This document shows, one piece after another, positions 16,032-23,873 of a stretch of 28,669 bases of DNA; position 1 is the stretch's first letter, and each line of letters opens with the position of its first letter. This DNA comes from an uncultured Lachnospiraceae bacterium. Lineage in GTDB: Bacteria; Bacillota; Clostridia; Lachnospirales; Lachnospiraceae. The position numbers were made by a program, and so were the translations under genes. Under the pieces are notes generated by a model. The model saw only the letters and a list, made by a program, of their open reading frames with translations. It had not been told where the DNA came from and did no database searches. The stretch is taken from positions 1 to 28,669 of the forward strand of contig UQAW01000050.1 of assembly GCA_900539175.1 (NCBI GenBank). The letters are read 5' to 3'.

Positions 16032-16989
16032 GTTTGAAAATTCACAAAAAAGGTCATTAAAACCTTATCAGGGGATTGTTTTTATTATCGGGATGTTTGC
16101 TGCATATCTGGGACTTTCGCGGATCATTCCCAGTTCCTGGGGAATCTGGGGAACGTTTCTGGTACAGCTTATGTTTATCCTGGTTCCTGTTTTTTATGTA
16201 CGGATTCTTGGACGGGATTTATCGGTTGTCTTTCCGCGGAAAAAACCTGCCGGAATCGGTATCGGCGGAAGCATTGTGCTATGGCTCGGAAGCTTTCTGA
16301 TTAATCTGCCGATTTCCATTACTTTAACCTATCTGTTTCCTTCCGCAGGGGTCAATACCAGTATGCGTTTTATGAATATTATTCAGGGCGTTCCAGGCGT
16401 GGTTTTGATTCTGATTATTGCCGTTATGCCTGCAATTGGAGAAGAATTGACTTTTCGAGGTGTGTTTTTTCATTCTCTGTCAGGAATTCGTTACCCGTTG
16501 CTCTCTGCTTTGATTGTGGGGGTTACATTTGGAATTTTTCATATGGATCCAATGAAGCTTATTTCTACATCTCTCATCGGTTTTCTGATGTGTCTGATGC
16601 TGACCAAGAGCGGCAACATGATCTATAATTCCTTTCTGCATTTTCTGAATAATTTTGTATCCGTACTGATGTTGCTTTTACTTAGAGGTTTTTCAGACCG
16701 GATGCCGGAATATCAGCAATTCATGGACGCATCCGTACAGCAGGCAGATCAGGAATTGAATTTAAGTATAATTGGAATCTACTGGGTGATGGGAAGCCTT
16801 GGCCCCTTCCTGGTGTATCTTGGTTTTTGGATGATAAAAAAAGCAGACAAGACAAAGCGGGTTGAATTCTTTCCCTCAGCCACACAGACACGAAATCTGT
16901 GTCTGATTCTCATCCCTTCCATACTGGCGATTGCTGTGGGAATCATCTGCTTTTGCCTGGGACTTTTTGCTGCATTGCAAATTCAATAA
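16024..16989 (+). CDS. CPBP family intramembrane glutamic endopeptidase
   Basis: The 321-residue protein is predicted to cross the membrane about eight times. The CPBP (CAAX-protease/bacteriocin-processing) motifs are present: GEELTFRG with the E-E-x3-R signature near residue 143, FGIFHM and HFLNNF. Such proteins are intramembrane proteases involved in prenyl-protein-like or peptide processing and bacteriocin self-immunity; the substrate is unknown. ATG 16024 is preferred over ATG 15997 because AGGAAAGGA sits about ten bases upstream and the gene then overlaps rng by only eight bases. It appears to be the last gene of the operon. Confidence 0.85.
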   Translation: MHEFENSQKRSLKPYQGIVFIIGMFAAYLGLSRIIPSSWGIWGTFLVQLMFILVPVFYVRILGRDLSVVFPRKKPAGIGIGGSIVLWLGSFLINLPISITLTYLFPSAGVNTSMRFMNIIQGVPGVVLILIIAVMPAIGEELTFRGVFFHSLSGIRYPLLSALIVGVTFGIFHMDPMKLISTSLIGFLMCLMLTKSGNMIYNSFLHFLNNFVSVLMLLLLRGFSDRMPEYQQFMDASVQQADQELNLSIIGIYWVMGSLGPFLVYLGFWMIKKADKTKRVEFFPSATQTRNLCLILIPSILAIAVGIICFCLGLFAALQIQ

Positions 16990-17002
16990 TTTATGCTATA
17001 AT
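16975..17002 (+). promoter_or_regulatory. Promoter of degV
   Basis: TTGCAA (16975-16980) and an extended -10 TGC-TATAAT (TATAAT at 16997-17002) are 16 bases apart. The -35 lies inside the end of the CPBP gene, so degV is probably transcribed independently as well as by read-through. Confidence 0.65.
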
Positions 17003-17053
17003 GGGTACAGGCTGAGAAAGCATGCTTTAGAGAATTATGTGAAGGAGGTTTTT

Positions 17054-17929
17054 ATGTCGGATATAGTGGTTGTAACCGATAGCAACAGTGGAATGACACA
17101 GGAGGAAGCAGAAAAGCTGGGTGTTGTTGTTCTGCCGATGCCTTTTTTTATCAACGATAATGTTCATTATGAAGGAATAGATTTAAGTCAGGAAGAGTTT
17201 TTCAGGCTTCTTGCAGAGGATGCCAATGTTTCCACTTCGCAGCCATCTCCGGGAGATGTTATGGATCTATGGAATAAGCTTCTGAAAGAGTATGATGAGA
17301 TTGTCTATATTCCAATGTCAAGCGGATTATCTGCATCCTGCGCTACGGCTCTGGCTCTGGCAGCGGATTTTGAAGGTTCTGTATTTGTTGTGGATAACAA
17401 GCGCATTTCTATCACACAATATCAGTCGGTGTTGGATGCCAGGGCTCTTGCAGGTGCAGGCTATACAGGGGCACAGATAAAAGAAATTCTGGAAAAAGAT
17501 GCACTGGAAGCCAGTATCTATCTGATGGTAGATACCTTGAAATATCTGAAGAAAGGCGGACGTGTTACTCCCGCCGCAGCCATGATCGGTACCGTACTGA
17601 ATCTGAAACCTGTATTGACGATCCAGGGGGACAAGCTGGATGCTTTTGCAAAAGTGCGCGGAGTGAAGCAGGCAAAAAAAGTAATGCTGGAAGCAATGAA
17701 GAAAGATATGGAAACAAGATTTGCCGAACCCCTGAAAAAAGGGCTGATGAGCCTTATGATTTCCTATACGTACGGACAGGATGAGGCTGTCAGGATTTGG
17801 ATGGAGGAGGTGCAGGCTGCATTTCCGGATATGAAAATATTCGGTTCCCCACTCTCCTTAAGTGTTGCCTGCCATACAGGCCCTGGTATCATCGCGATCG
17901 GATGTTCTAAGATGCCGGAGATTCATTGA
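17054..17929 (+). CDS. degV: DegV family fatty-acid-binding protein
   Basis: The 291-residue protein starts MSDIVVVTDSNSGMTQEEA, and has the DegV hallmarks of a TSQPSP-like segment at residue 58-63 and PMSSGLSAS near 95. DegV-family proteins (FakB relatives) bind a fatty acid between two alpha/beta domains and can hand it to the fatty-acid kinase FakA for phospholipid synthesis. No fakA gene is present here. A much earlier in-frame start exists, but GAAGGAGG seven bases before ATG 17054 and the promoter at 16975-17002 settle the start. No terminator was seen before the next promoter at 17947. Confidence 0.88.
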   Translation: MSDIVVVTDSNSGMTQEEAEKLGVVVLPMPFFINDNVHYEGIDLSQEEFFRLLAEDANVSTSQPSPGDVMDLWNKLLKEYDEIVYIPMSSGLSASCATALALAADFEGSVFVVDNKRISITQYQSVLDARALAGAGYTGAQIKEILEKDALEASIYLMVDTLKYLKKGGRVTPAAAMIGTVLNLKPVLTIQGDKLDAFAKVRGVKQAKKVMLEAMKKDMETRFAEPLKKGLMSLMISYTYGQDEAVRIWMEEVQAAFPDMKIFGSPLSLSVACHTGPGIIAIGCSKMPEIH

Positions 17930-17946
17930 AAATTTTGAGTTTGTTA

Positions 17947-17975
17947 TTGACAAATTTATGTAATACTGGTATTAT
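17947..17975 (+). promoter_or_regulatory. Strong promoter of rplU-prp-rpmA
   Basis: A consensus TTGACA (17947-17952) is followed after 17 bases by TATTAT (17970-17975) with an extended TGG in front. The likely start point is near 17982, just before the L21 leader. Confidence 0.8.
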
Positions 17976-17983
17976 GAATGAGT

Positions 17984-18055
17984 ATGCCGCACAGAGAGGT
18001 AGAAGTGTTGTCTCGGACAACCACCGAATCTGGCGAGTAATGATAATAGGAGGTG
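17984..18055 (+). ncRNA. L21 leader (ribosomal protein autoregulatory element)
   Basis: The 5' leader of rplU contains the features of the Firmicutes L21 leader: GCCGCACAG, a hairpin GTTGTC-TCG-GACAAC at 18007-18021, then ACCACCGAATCTGGCGAG before the ribosome binding site. Such leaders let free L21 repress its own operon. The assignment rests on position and recognisable conserved blocks. Confidence 0.8.
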
Positions 18056-18059
18056 CCAT

Positions 18060-18365
18060 ATGTACGCAATTATTGCAACAGGTGGTAAACAGTACAAAGT
18101 AGCCGAAGGCGATATCATTAACGTAGAAAAGCTTGGTGTTGAAGCTGGTGAAACTGTTACATTTGACAATGTACTTGCAGTAAGCAACGACGGTCTGAAA
18201 GTCGGAGCAGATGTTGCTGATGCGAACGTAACTGCTTCCGTTGTAAAGAACGGAAAAGCAAAAAAAGTTATCGTTTACAAGTATAAGAGAAAAACCGGTT
18301 ACCACAAGAAAAACGGTCACAGACAGCAGTACACACAGGTTAAGATTGAGAAAATCAACGCTTAA
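18060..18365 (+). CDS. rplU: 50S ribosomal protein L21
   Basis: The 101-residue protein starts MYAIIATGGKQYKVAEGD, the canonical L21 opening, and ends with the basic KRKTGYHKKNGHRQQYT segment that contacts 23S rRNA. It has the full family length. ATAGGAGGTGCC lies directly before the ATG. It opens the operon rplU-prp-rpmA behind the L21 leader, and the next gene starts 11 bases later. Confidence 0.98.
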   Translation: MYAIIATGGKQYKVAEGDIINVEKLGVEAGETVTFDNVLAVSNDGLKVGADVADANVTASVVKNGKAKKVIVYKYKRKTGYHKKNGHRQQYTQVKIEKINA

Positions 18366-18376
18366 TAGGTGGGTAT

Positions 18377-18709
18377 ATGACAAGAGTAACGTTTTATCAG
18401 AATTCAAATCATGAATATATTGGTTTTACGGTGGAAGGTCATGCAGGTTACGCGGATGAGGGCGAAGATATTATCTGCGCTGCCATCAGTGCACTGGTGA
18501 CGAATGCCATTAACTCTATAGAAGCTTTTACAGAAGATGACTTTACCGTGGATGCGGATGAGAATTCGGCATGTATCAAGTTTTCCATTGACGGCACACA
18601 TTCCAAAGAGGCCGATTTATTGTTGAAATCCTTAAGTCTGGGACTTCAGGGAATTGAAGATGATGAAACAAACAGTGCATTTATTGATATCATTTTCGAG
18701 GAGGTGTAA
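18377..18709 (+). CDS. prp: Ribosomal-processing cysteine protease Prp
   Basis: The 110-residue protein (formerly YsxB family) removes the N-terminal extension of L27, an essential step in Firmicutes that make the extended form. The catalytic His in VEGHAGYA (near residue 22) and Cys in DIICAAIS (near residue 34) are both present. It lies between rplU and rpmA as in related genomes. The downstream rpmA product does carry the target extension, so enzyme and substrate are co-encoded. GGTGGG precedes the ATG at a short distance. Confidence 0.93.
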   Translation: MTRVTFYQNSNHEYIGFTVEGHAGYADEGEDIICAAISALVTNAINSIEAFTEDDFTVDADENSACIKFSIDGTHSKEADLLLKSLSLGLQGIEDDETNSAFIDIIFEEV

Positions 18710-18713
18710 AACC

Positions 18714-18998
18714 ATGTTACAGATGAACCTTCAATTTTTCGCTCATAAAAAGGGAGTTGGTTCTACCAAGAACGGTAGAGATTCCGAGTCCAAGAGATTA
18801 GGTGCGAAGAGAGCTGACGGACAGTTTGTAAAAGCTGGAAATATTCTTTACAGACAGCGCGGAACTAAGATCCATCCGGGTGTGAATGTTGGACGCGGTA
18901 AAGATGACACTCTGTTTGCAACAGTAGACGGTGTTGTTAGATTCCAGAGAAAAGGCAGAGACAAAAAGCAGGTTTCTGTTATTCCGGTAGCTGAATAA
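18714..18998 (+). CDS. rpmA: 50S ribosomal protein L27 with cleavable N-terminal extension
   Basis: The 94-residue protein begins MLQMNLQFFAHKKGVGSTKN. The LQFF segment before AHKKG is the site Prp cuts in Firmicutes, exposing the functional N-terminus that reaches the peptidyl transferase centre. The rest matches L27 (GRDSESKRLGAKR, then RQRGTKIHPG). The start at ATG 18714 follows GAGGAGGTG; an upstream in-frame ATG at 18654 lies inside prp and is not used. A terminator follows nine bases after the stop. Confidence 0.98.
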   Translation: MLQMNLQFFAHKKGVGSTKNGRDSESKRLGAKRADGQFVKAGNILYRQRGTKIHPGVNVGRGKDDTLFATVDGVVRFQRKGRDKKQVSVIPVAE

Positions 18999-19006
18999 TT
19001 TGGCAT

Positions 19007-19049
19007 GAGGCGGACTTCAAACTTAAGGGTTTGGGGTCCTCTTTTTTTT
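19007..19049 (+). terminator. Intrinsic terminator of the rplU-prp-rpmA operon
   Basis: GAGG and GGACTTCAAAC pair, with bulges and G-U pairs, to GTTTGGGGTCCTC (stem ends at 19041). Eight T residues follow at 19042-19049. Confidence 0.85.
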
Positions 19050-19075
19050 AGAGAGTGGATAGATATAGGACGGAC

Positions 19076-19307
19076 GGAAGAGCGGAGCGGGGATGGGAAC
19101 TGTGGCAGGGCAGACTGCGGTTTCGGGGGACAAGAGGAACTAAGGTTCTGAAGGTTTTGCTGAAAGCGTCCGTAAGAATGACAAACTCGCTTCGCTCAGA
19201 CAGTGTCATTCTTACGGACAACGCAAAATCTTCAGAGCCTAAGTTCCTTAGTCCCCCTGCAAATGCAGTCTGCCCTGCCGCAGTTCCCATCCCCGCTCCG
19301 CTCTTCC
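19076..19307. repeat. 232-bp long imperfect inverted repeat
   Basis: The outer arms, 19076-19118 and 19265-19307 (43 bp each), pair throughout with one G-U. The middle parts (19119-19167 and 19220-19264) pair with small bulges, and an inner 15-bp perfect stem joins 19168-19182 and 19205-19219 around a 22-base loop at 19183-19204. The whole unit would fold into one long hairpin. No transposase, target-site duplication or obvious T-tract is seen. Together with the promoter at 19422-19450 this is all that 19050-19548 holds. It may be a non-autonomous mobile repeat or a structured RNA element. Confidence 0.85.
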
Positions 19308-19421
19308 TGCATCCTGGCTGTTATACTTTAATTGATTTTAAGATTATCCGCCCGAGTGTGCCTGAAAATGAATATGGGCTATGAAATTATGAATTTCTTT
19401 TGGAATTTTAAGGATTATGGT

Positions 19422-19450
19422 TTGTATTTGTATGGCTTTTTTAGTATAAT
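19422..19450 (+). promoter_or_regulatory. Promoter of the obgE-yhbY-nadD-yqeK-rsfS operon
   Basis: TTGTAT (19422-19427) and TATAAT (19445-19450) are 17 bases apart, about 100 bases before the obgE start. Confidence 0.65.
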
Positions 19451-19548
19451 TAGGAAGATTGGGTAGAATAGAAGGTAGAGGGTGGCTTGGGTTTTGGTAA
19501 CAACAGGGTGTTGATTGGATGGATGATAGATAGAGTAGGAGGATGTTT

Positions 19549-20847
19549 ATGTTTGCGGACAGAGCCAGAATTATTATCCGGTCCGGTAAGGGCGGGGATG
19601 GGCATGTTAGTTTTCGGAGGGAGTTGTTTGTTCCCAATGGTGGTCCGGACGGAGGAGATGGCGGGAAAGGCGGAGATGTCATCTTTGAAGTGGATGAGGG
19701 ATTGAATACTTTGGTGGATTACCGGTATAAGAGGAAGTTTGCGGCTCAGGATGGAGAGCAGGGCGGTAAGCGCAGGTGTCATGGGAAGAATGGGCAGAGT
19801 ATTGTGCTGAAGGTTCCGGAGGGGACTGTGATTATGGAGGCGGAAAGCCGGAAGGTGATTGCAGATATGTCCGGGGAGAACAAGAGGCAGGTGGTCCTGA
19901 AAGGCGGACAGGGCGGTAATGGGAATATGCATTATGCTACGGCTACGATGCAGGTTCCGAAGTATGCACAGCCCGGAAAGCCGGCGCAGGAGCTGGAGGT
20001 TTTGATGGAGCTGAAAGTGATTGCGGATGTGGGATTGGTTGGATTTCCGAATGTGGGAAAATCAACGCTTTTGTCCAGGGTGACCAATGCAGATCCAAAG
20101 ATTGCCAATTATCATTTTACAACACTCAATCCAAATTTGGGCGTTGTGGATCTGGAAGGGTGCAGAGGATTTGTGATTGCAGATATTCCGGGATTGATCG
20201 AGGGTGCATCGGAAGGTGTCGGTCTGGGACATGAGTTTCTGCGTCATATAGAACGGACAAGGGTTATGATTCATCTGGTGGATGCGGCTTCTACAGAGGG
20301 AAGAGACCCGGTGGATGATATCTACAAAATTAATCAGGAACTGGAGGCTTATAATCCGGAGATTGCAAAGCGGCCGCAGGTGATTGCAGCCAATAAGACG
20401 GATGCAATTTATACGGAAGAGGGGGCACAGGATCCGATTGAGCGTCTGAAGGAGGAATTTGAACCTCAGGGGATGAAGGTATTCCCGATTTCAGCGGTAT
20501 CCGGAAAAGGACTCAAAGAACTGTTGTATTATGTGCAGGAAATGCTGGATACAATGCCTCAGGAGAAGATCGTGTTTGAGCAGGAATTCTTCCCGGAGGA
20601 GATGCTGATGGTCGAAAATCTGCCGTTTACGGTTGAGCAGTCGGAAGAGGATGAACATCTCTTTATCGTAGAGGGACCGCGGATTGAGAAGATGTTGGGC
20701 TATACGAATCTGGATTCGGAGAAGGGATTTGCCTTTTTCCAGAAGTTTTTGAAGGATTCCGGTATTCTGGAACAGTTGGAGTCAGCCGGTATCCAGGAAG
20801 GTGACACCGTACAGATGTACGGACTGCAATTTGATTATTATAAATAA
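19549..20847 (+). CDS. obgE: GTPase Obg (CgtA), 50S ribosome assembly factor
   Basis: The 432-residue GTPase has the three Obg domains: a glycine-rich N-terminal fold (about 1-158, GGPDGGDGGKGGD), a G domain with P-loop GFPNVGKS (165-172), DIPGLIEGASEGVGLGHEF (switch region) and NKTD, and a C-terminal OCT domain (about 350-425). Obg works in late 50S subunit assembly and stress/ppGpp signalling. AGGAGG touches an ATG at 19543, too close to serve it, so ATG 19549 (MFADRAR, the usual Obg start) is chosen. It leads a five-gene operon of ribosome and NAD-related functions. Confidence 0.97.
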   Translation: MFADRARIIIRSGKGGDGHVSFRRELFVPNGGPDGGDGGKGGDVIFEVDEGLNTLVDYRYKRKFAAQDGEQGGKRRCHGKNGQSIVLKVPEGTVIMEAESRKVIADMSGENKRQVVLKGGQGGNGNMHYATATMQVPKYAQPGKPAQELEVLMELKVIADVGLVGFPNVGKSTLLSRVTNADPKIANYHFTTLNPNLGVVDLEGCRGFVIADIPGLIEGASEGVGLGHEFLRHIERTRVMIHLVDAASTEGRDPVDDIYKINQELEAYNPEIAKRPQVIAANKTDAIYTEEGAQDPIERLKEEFEPQGMKVFPISAVSGKGLKELLYYVQEMLDTMPQEKIVFEQEFFPEEMLMVENLPFTVEQSEEDEHLFIVEGPRIEKMLGYTNLDSEKGFAFFQKFLKDSGILEQLESAGIQEGDTVQMYGLQFDYYK

Positions 20848-20870
20848 AAGAGTGAAAATAGGAGTGGGAT

Positions 20871-21164
20871 ATGACAAGTAAACAAAGAGCTTATCTGAAA
20901 GGTCTTGCGATGAATCTGGATCCGATTCTTCAGATCGGTAAATCAGCAGTAACGCCAGAATTTACGGCTTCCGTGGCTGAAGCGCTTGAAGCGAGAGAGT
21001 TGATTAAAATCAGTGTGCTGCAGAACTGCATGGATGATCCGAAGTTTATGGCGCAGACAATCGCGGATCGTACCGGATCACAGGTCGTACAGGTGATCGG
21101 CAAAAAGATTGTTCTGTACAAAGAAGGAAAAAAAGAGAAAAAGAAGATTGAACTGCCAAGATAA
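20871..21164 (+). CDS. yhbY: YhbY family CRM-domain RNA-binding protein
   Basis: The 97-residue protein is a single CRM domain, beginning KQRAYLKGLAMNLDP and including the G-x-x-G-like IQIGKSAVT and GKKIVLYK strands. YhbY associates with pre-50S particles. A lysine-rich tail (KEGKKEKKKIELPR) is typical. Its place between obgE and nadD is the standard Firmicutes order. Confidence 0.93.
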   Translation: MTSKQRAYLKGLAMNLDPILQIGKSAVTPEFTASVAEALEARELIKISVLQNCMDDPKFMAQTIADRTGSQVVQVIGKKIVLYKEGKKEKKKIELPR

Positions 21165-21178
21165 GGACAGAGCATATC

Positions 21179-21796
21179 ATGAAAAAAGTAAGAAAAATCG
21201 GAATTATGGGCGGTACTTTCAATCCGATTCATATCGGACATCTGATCCTGGGCGAGGCGGCCTATGAACAGTTCGGACTGGATGAGGTGTGGTTTATGCC
21301 TGCCGGGAATCCTCCCCATAAGCGAAACAGGATAGGACGCGCCAGTGATGAGCAGCGTGTTGAGATGGTAAGGCGTGCCATCTCCTCCAATCCTCATTTT
21401 GTCCTGTCTCTGGAAGAAATGAACGAGGATGGTTACAGTTATACCTATCGTACACTGGAACGCTTAAATGCCCAATATACGCAGTCAGAATTCTATTTTA
21501 TCATCGGAGCTGACTCCTTGTTTGATTTTGACACCTGGAGGGAGCCGCAGAGGATTGCAGATGCCTGTAAGATTGTGGTGGCAACCAGAAATCAGATAAG
21601 TCCGGAAGTATTTGAATCCGTATTGAATCAGCGGCGGGAGCAGTTTCACGGCAGTTTCCTGAAACTGGATACGCCGAATCTGGACATCTCTTCCCAGACC
21701 ATTCGAAGCTGGATCAAGGAACATCAGACCGTTCGCTATTATCTTCCGGAAAGTGTTCGGAACTATATTATAGATCAGAGAATATACGAGGATTAA
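21179..21796 (+). CDS. nadD: Nicotinate-nucleotide adenylyltransferase
   Basis: NadD converts nicotinate mononucleotide and ATP to deamido-NAD. The 205-residue protein has the nucleotidyltransferase signature GGTFNPIHIGHL at residues 11-22, PHK near 43, and the C-terminal ISSQTIRSW (S/T-x-x-x-R) ATP-binding motif. The length is standard. It lies 14 bases after yhbY and four before yqeK. Confidence 0.96.
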   Translation: MKKVRKIGIMGGTFNPIHIGHLILGEAAYEQFGLDEVWFMPAGNPPHKRNRIGRASDEQRVEMVRRAISSNPHFVLSLEEMNEDGYSYTYRTLERLNAQYTQSEFYFIIGADSLFDFDTWREPQRIADACKIVVATRNQISPEVFESVLNQRREQFHGSFLKLDTPNLDISSQTIRSWIKEHQTVRYYLPESVRNYIIDQRIYED

Positions 21797-21800
21797 CAGA

Positions 21801-22397
21801 ATGGATTCACAGAAATATGATTTGATAAAAATAGCAAAACAGTTAAAAAAAGAACTGGATAAAGACCGCTTCCGTCACACAGAAGGTGTTATGTATACAG
21901 CGGCTGCCCTGGCTATGGCGCATGACGTTGATCTATTTGCAGCTCAGACAGCCGGGCTGCTTCATGATTGTGCGAAGTGTATCCCGAACAAGAAAAAACT
22001 GGAGATGTGCAGAAAGCATCAGATCCCGATGACTGGATTTGAAGTTGAAAATCCATTCCTTCTTCATGCCAAGCTGGGAGCTTATCTGGCAAAGGCAAAG
22101 TATCGGGTAGGGGATACGGAAATCCTCAGTGCAATCGCATGTCATACTACGGGGAAACCGGATATGACCAGACTGGAACAGATTCTCTATATCGCCGATT
22201 ATATTGAACCCGGCAGAAATAAGGCACCCAATTTACCGGAAATCCGAAAACTTGCATTTCAGGATCTTGATGAGTGTATGTACCGGATCTTACAGGATAC
22301 GGTGGAATATCTGAAAGAGAATCCCAAAACGATGGACGTGACAACGGAAGAGGCTTATCTTTATTACAGCAATCACCATAACAGCAAAGAGGAGTAA
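21801..22397 (+). CDS. yqeK: YqeK family HD-domain hydrolase (Ap4A hydrolase)
   Basis: The 198-residue HD-domain protein shows H in FRHTEGV, the HD pair in GLLHDCAK, H in IACHTTGKP and D in IADYIEPGR, the expected metal ligands. YqeK proteins hydrolyse diadenosine tetraphosphate symmetrically, limiting this stress nucleotide. It sits between nadD and rsfS as in most Firmicutes, starting four bases after nadD. Confidence 0.94.
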   Translation: MDSQKYDLIKIAKQLKKELDKDRFRHTEGVMYTAAALAMAHDVDLFAAQTAGLLHDCAKCIPNKKKLEMCRKHQIPMTGFEVENPFLLHAKLGAYLAKAKYRVGDTEILSAIACHTTGKPDMTRLEQILYIADYIEPGRNKAPNLPEIRKLAFQDLDECMYRILQDTVEYLKENPKTMDVTTEEAYLYYSNHHNSKEE

Positions 22398-22403
22398 AAA
22401 TAT

Positions 22404-22766
22404 ATGAACCAATCAAAAGAAATGACACGTATTGCAGTTGCGGCAATGGAAGAAAAAAAGGCTCAGGATGTGAAAATTATTGATATCGAACATATTTCAA
22501 CGCTTGCCGATTACTTCGTGATTGCAAGCGGAACAAACCGTAATCAGGTACAGGCGATGGCAGATAACGTGGAAGAGATGCTTGGAAAGGCAGGATTTGA
22601 GCCGAAACAGATCGAGGGATATCAGAATGCCAACTGGATTTTGATGGATTACGGCGATGTAGTGTTGCATCTGTTTGACGAAGAAAACCGTCTGTTTTAT
22701 GATCTGGAACGCATCTGGAGAGACGGGAAGTTAATCGGTAAAGAGGAGATCTATTCATTGTTGTAA
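22404..22766 (+). CDS. rsfS: Ribosome silencing factor RsfS
   Basis: The 120-residue protein has the RsfS/DUF143 core: DIEHISTLADYFVIASG, then NWILMDYGDVVLHLF and a C-terminal RLFYDLERIW. RsfS binds L14 on the 50S subunit and blocks subunit joining when nutrients are scarce. GAGGAG lies before the ATG. It is the last gene of the obgE operon and ends 40 bases before a strong terminator. Confidence 0.96.
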   Translation: MNQSKEMTRIAVAAMEEKKAQDVKIIDIEHISTLADYFVIASGTNRNQVQAMADNVEEMLGKAGFEPKQIEGYQNANWILMDYGDVVLHLFDEENRLFYDLERIWRDGKLIGKEEIYSLL

Positions 22767-22805
22767 AGTTCAGATTTACAAATTGCGTCTCAGATACACG
22801 TTATA

Positions 22806-22856
22806 AAAAATGGAATCTATGTTGTTCTGCTTCCAGAGAACATAGATTCCATTTTT
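22806..22856. terminator. Bidirectional terminator between rsfS and lexA
   Basis: A perfect 18-bp stem (22806-22823 with 22839-22856) encloses a 15-base loop. It has A residues on the left arm and T residues on the right, so it can stop transcription from both sides. The two genes converge here. Confidence 0.9.
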
Positions 22857-22904
22857 ATATTGCAGCAGTTTTAAGCTTCAAACAAAGTTGAATTCAAAAC
22901 TCTG

Positions 22905-23561
22905 TCAGTCCATAAACCGGAACACACCGATTACTTTACCGAGAATCTGAAGTTCCCCGTATACAATAATCGGATCCATGGTATCATTCTCCGGCTGCAG
23001 GCGGTAATAGCCGTCTTCTTTATAATAGGTTTTCACCGTAGCAGAATCGGCGACCATAGCTACCACCATGTCACCATCTCTTGCGGTAGAGCGCTGCTCA
23101 ACGAGTACATAATCTCCATCCAGGATTCCTGCATTAATCATACTTTCCCCCTGTACCTCAAGCATGAACGTCTCGGCATTTGGCAGATGGGAAATGGGAA
23201 TCGGCATGTACTCTTTAATATTTTCCACAGCCAGCAGCGGTTGTCCGGCAGCAACCTTGCCCAGTATAGGCACTTGTGCCAATTCCAGTTCCGGAGTCGG
23301 TTCTCCGCTCTCAAACTGTTCGATACGTCTGCGGTTAAAGTCATCGTCCGTAATCTCTATCGCACGGGGAAGGGTGGGATCTCTTCGAATATAACCATTC
23401 TTCTCCAGTGTCTCAAGATGTGCGTGTACGGAGGACGTTGATTTCAAATCGACCGCTTTGCAGATTTCCCGTACAGAAGGCGGAAAACCGCGGTTGATGA
23501 TGGTCTCTTTCAGATAGTCCAGAATCTCCTGTTGTTTTTTGCTGATTGTTCCATTTGCCAT
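22905..23561 (-). CDS. lexA: LexA repressor, SOS response
   Basis: The 218-residue protein represses DNA-damage genes until RecA filaments trigger self-cleavage. The N-terminal winged helix (1-70) includes FPPSVREICKAVDLKSTSSV, the recognition-helix region. The cleavage site is A105-G106 in KVAAGQ, and the catalytic pair is S140 (VQGESM) and K177 (ATVKTYY), with the same 37-residue spacing as in E. coli. On the minus strand GAGAGGAG precedes the ATG. A 100-base leader can form a small hairpin (CCGT-GAA-ACGG in minus orientation, around 23606-23616) inside an AATCT/AGATT pairing. Confidence 0.97.
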   Translation of the reverse strand: MANGTISKKQQEILDYLKETIINRGFPPSVREICKAVDLKSTSSVHAHLETLEKNGYIRRDPTLPRAIEITDDDFNRRRIEQFESGEPTPELELAQVPILGKVAAGQPLLAVENIKEYMPIPISHLPNAETFMLEVQGESMINAGILDGDYVLVEQRSTARDGDMVVAMVADSATVKTYYKEDGYYRLQPENDTMDPIIVYGELQILGKVIGVFRFMD

Positions 23562-23666
23562 ATGTATAAACTCCTCTCAGTAAGTCACAATCACAAATCT
23601 CCGAGCCGTTTCACGGAAGATTTCGCAATCGCCCAAAGTTCTTTGTCAAAGATAGGTTATTTTTAT

Positions 23667-23695
23667 TATAGCAGAGGATTCCTCAAATAGCAAAC
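23667..23695 (-). promoter_or_regulatory. Promoter of lexA
   Basis: On the minus strand TTGCTA (23690-23695) and TATAAT (23667-23672) are separated by 17 bases. The promoter lies about 100 bases from the lexA start and overlaps the candidate LexA box. Confidence 0.6.
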
Positions 23696-23706
23696 ATATT
23701 TTCGGA
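23693..23706. promoter_or_regulatory. Candidate LexA (SOS) box
   Basis: CAAACATATTTTCG departs from the Gram-positive LexA consensus CGAACRNRYGTTYC at three positions. It overlaps the -35 element of the lexA promoter, where autorepression would be expected. No better match was seen in the intergenic region. Confidence 0.45.
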
Positions 23707-23757
23707 ATATCAGTTCGTATGTTGATGTAAATATGGAATAAGAAGGAAGATCCCTTG

Positions 23758-23785
23758 TTGCATATTTTCTTTTGTATGCTATAAT
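23758..23785 (+). promoter_or_regulatory. Promoter of the pantothenate operon
   Basis: TTGCAT (23758-23763) and an extended -10 TGC-TATAAT (TATAAT at 23780-23785) are 16 bases apart. The leader from about 23792 to panD is 165 bases and holds the pan-motif-like hairpin. The 397-base gap between lexA and panD (23562-23958) thus contains two divergent promoters, a LexA box and this leader. Confidence 0.75.
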
Positions 23786-23873
23786 ACATGTTGGAGATAG
23801 TATTTGTATCAAAACTATACTCAATCTGATTCACTGTTTCATTTCATAGAAGTCAATAAGAAGAGGAAAGGAG

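Noticed and set aside
16931..17053. Upstream extension of degV by 41 residues.
   Set aside because: It overlaps the CPBP gene and the degV promoter; the ATG at 17054 has the ribosome binding site and the family N-terminus.
19055..19384. Open reading frames on both strands through the 19076-19307 inverted repeat (109 aa on plus, 80 aa on minus).
   Set aside because: They arise from the near-perfect symmetry of the repeat, lack ribosome binding sites and show no protein-like pattern.
23711..23728. Second LexA-like site containing GTTCGTATGTTG.
   Set aside because: The half-sites are not arranged as an inverted CGAAC/GTTCG pair, so it does not fit the consensus.
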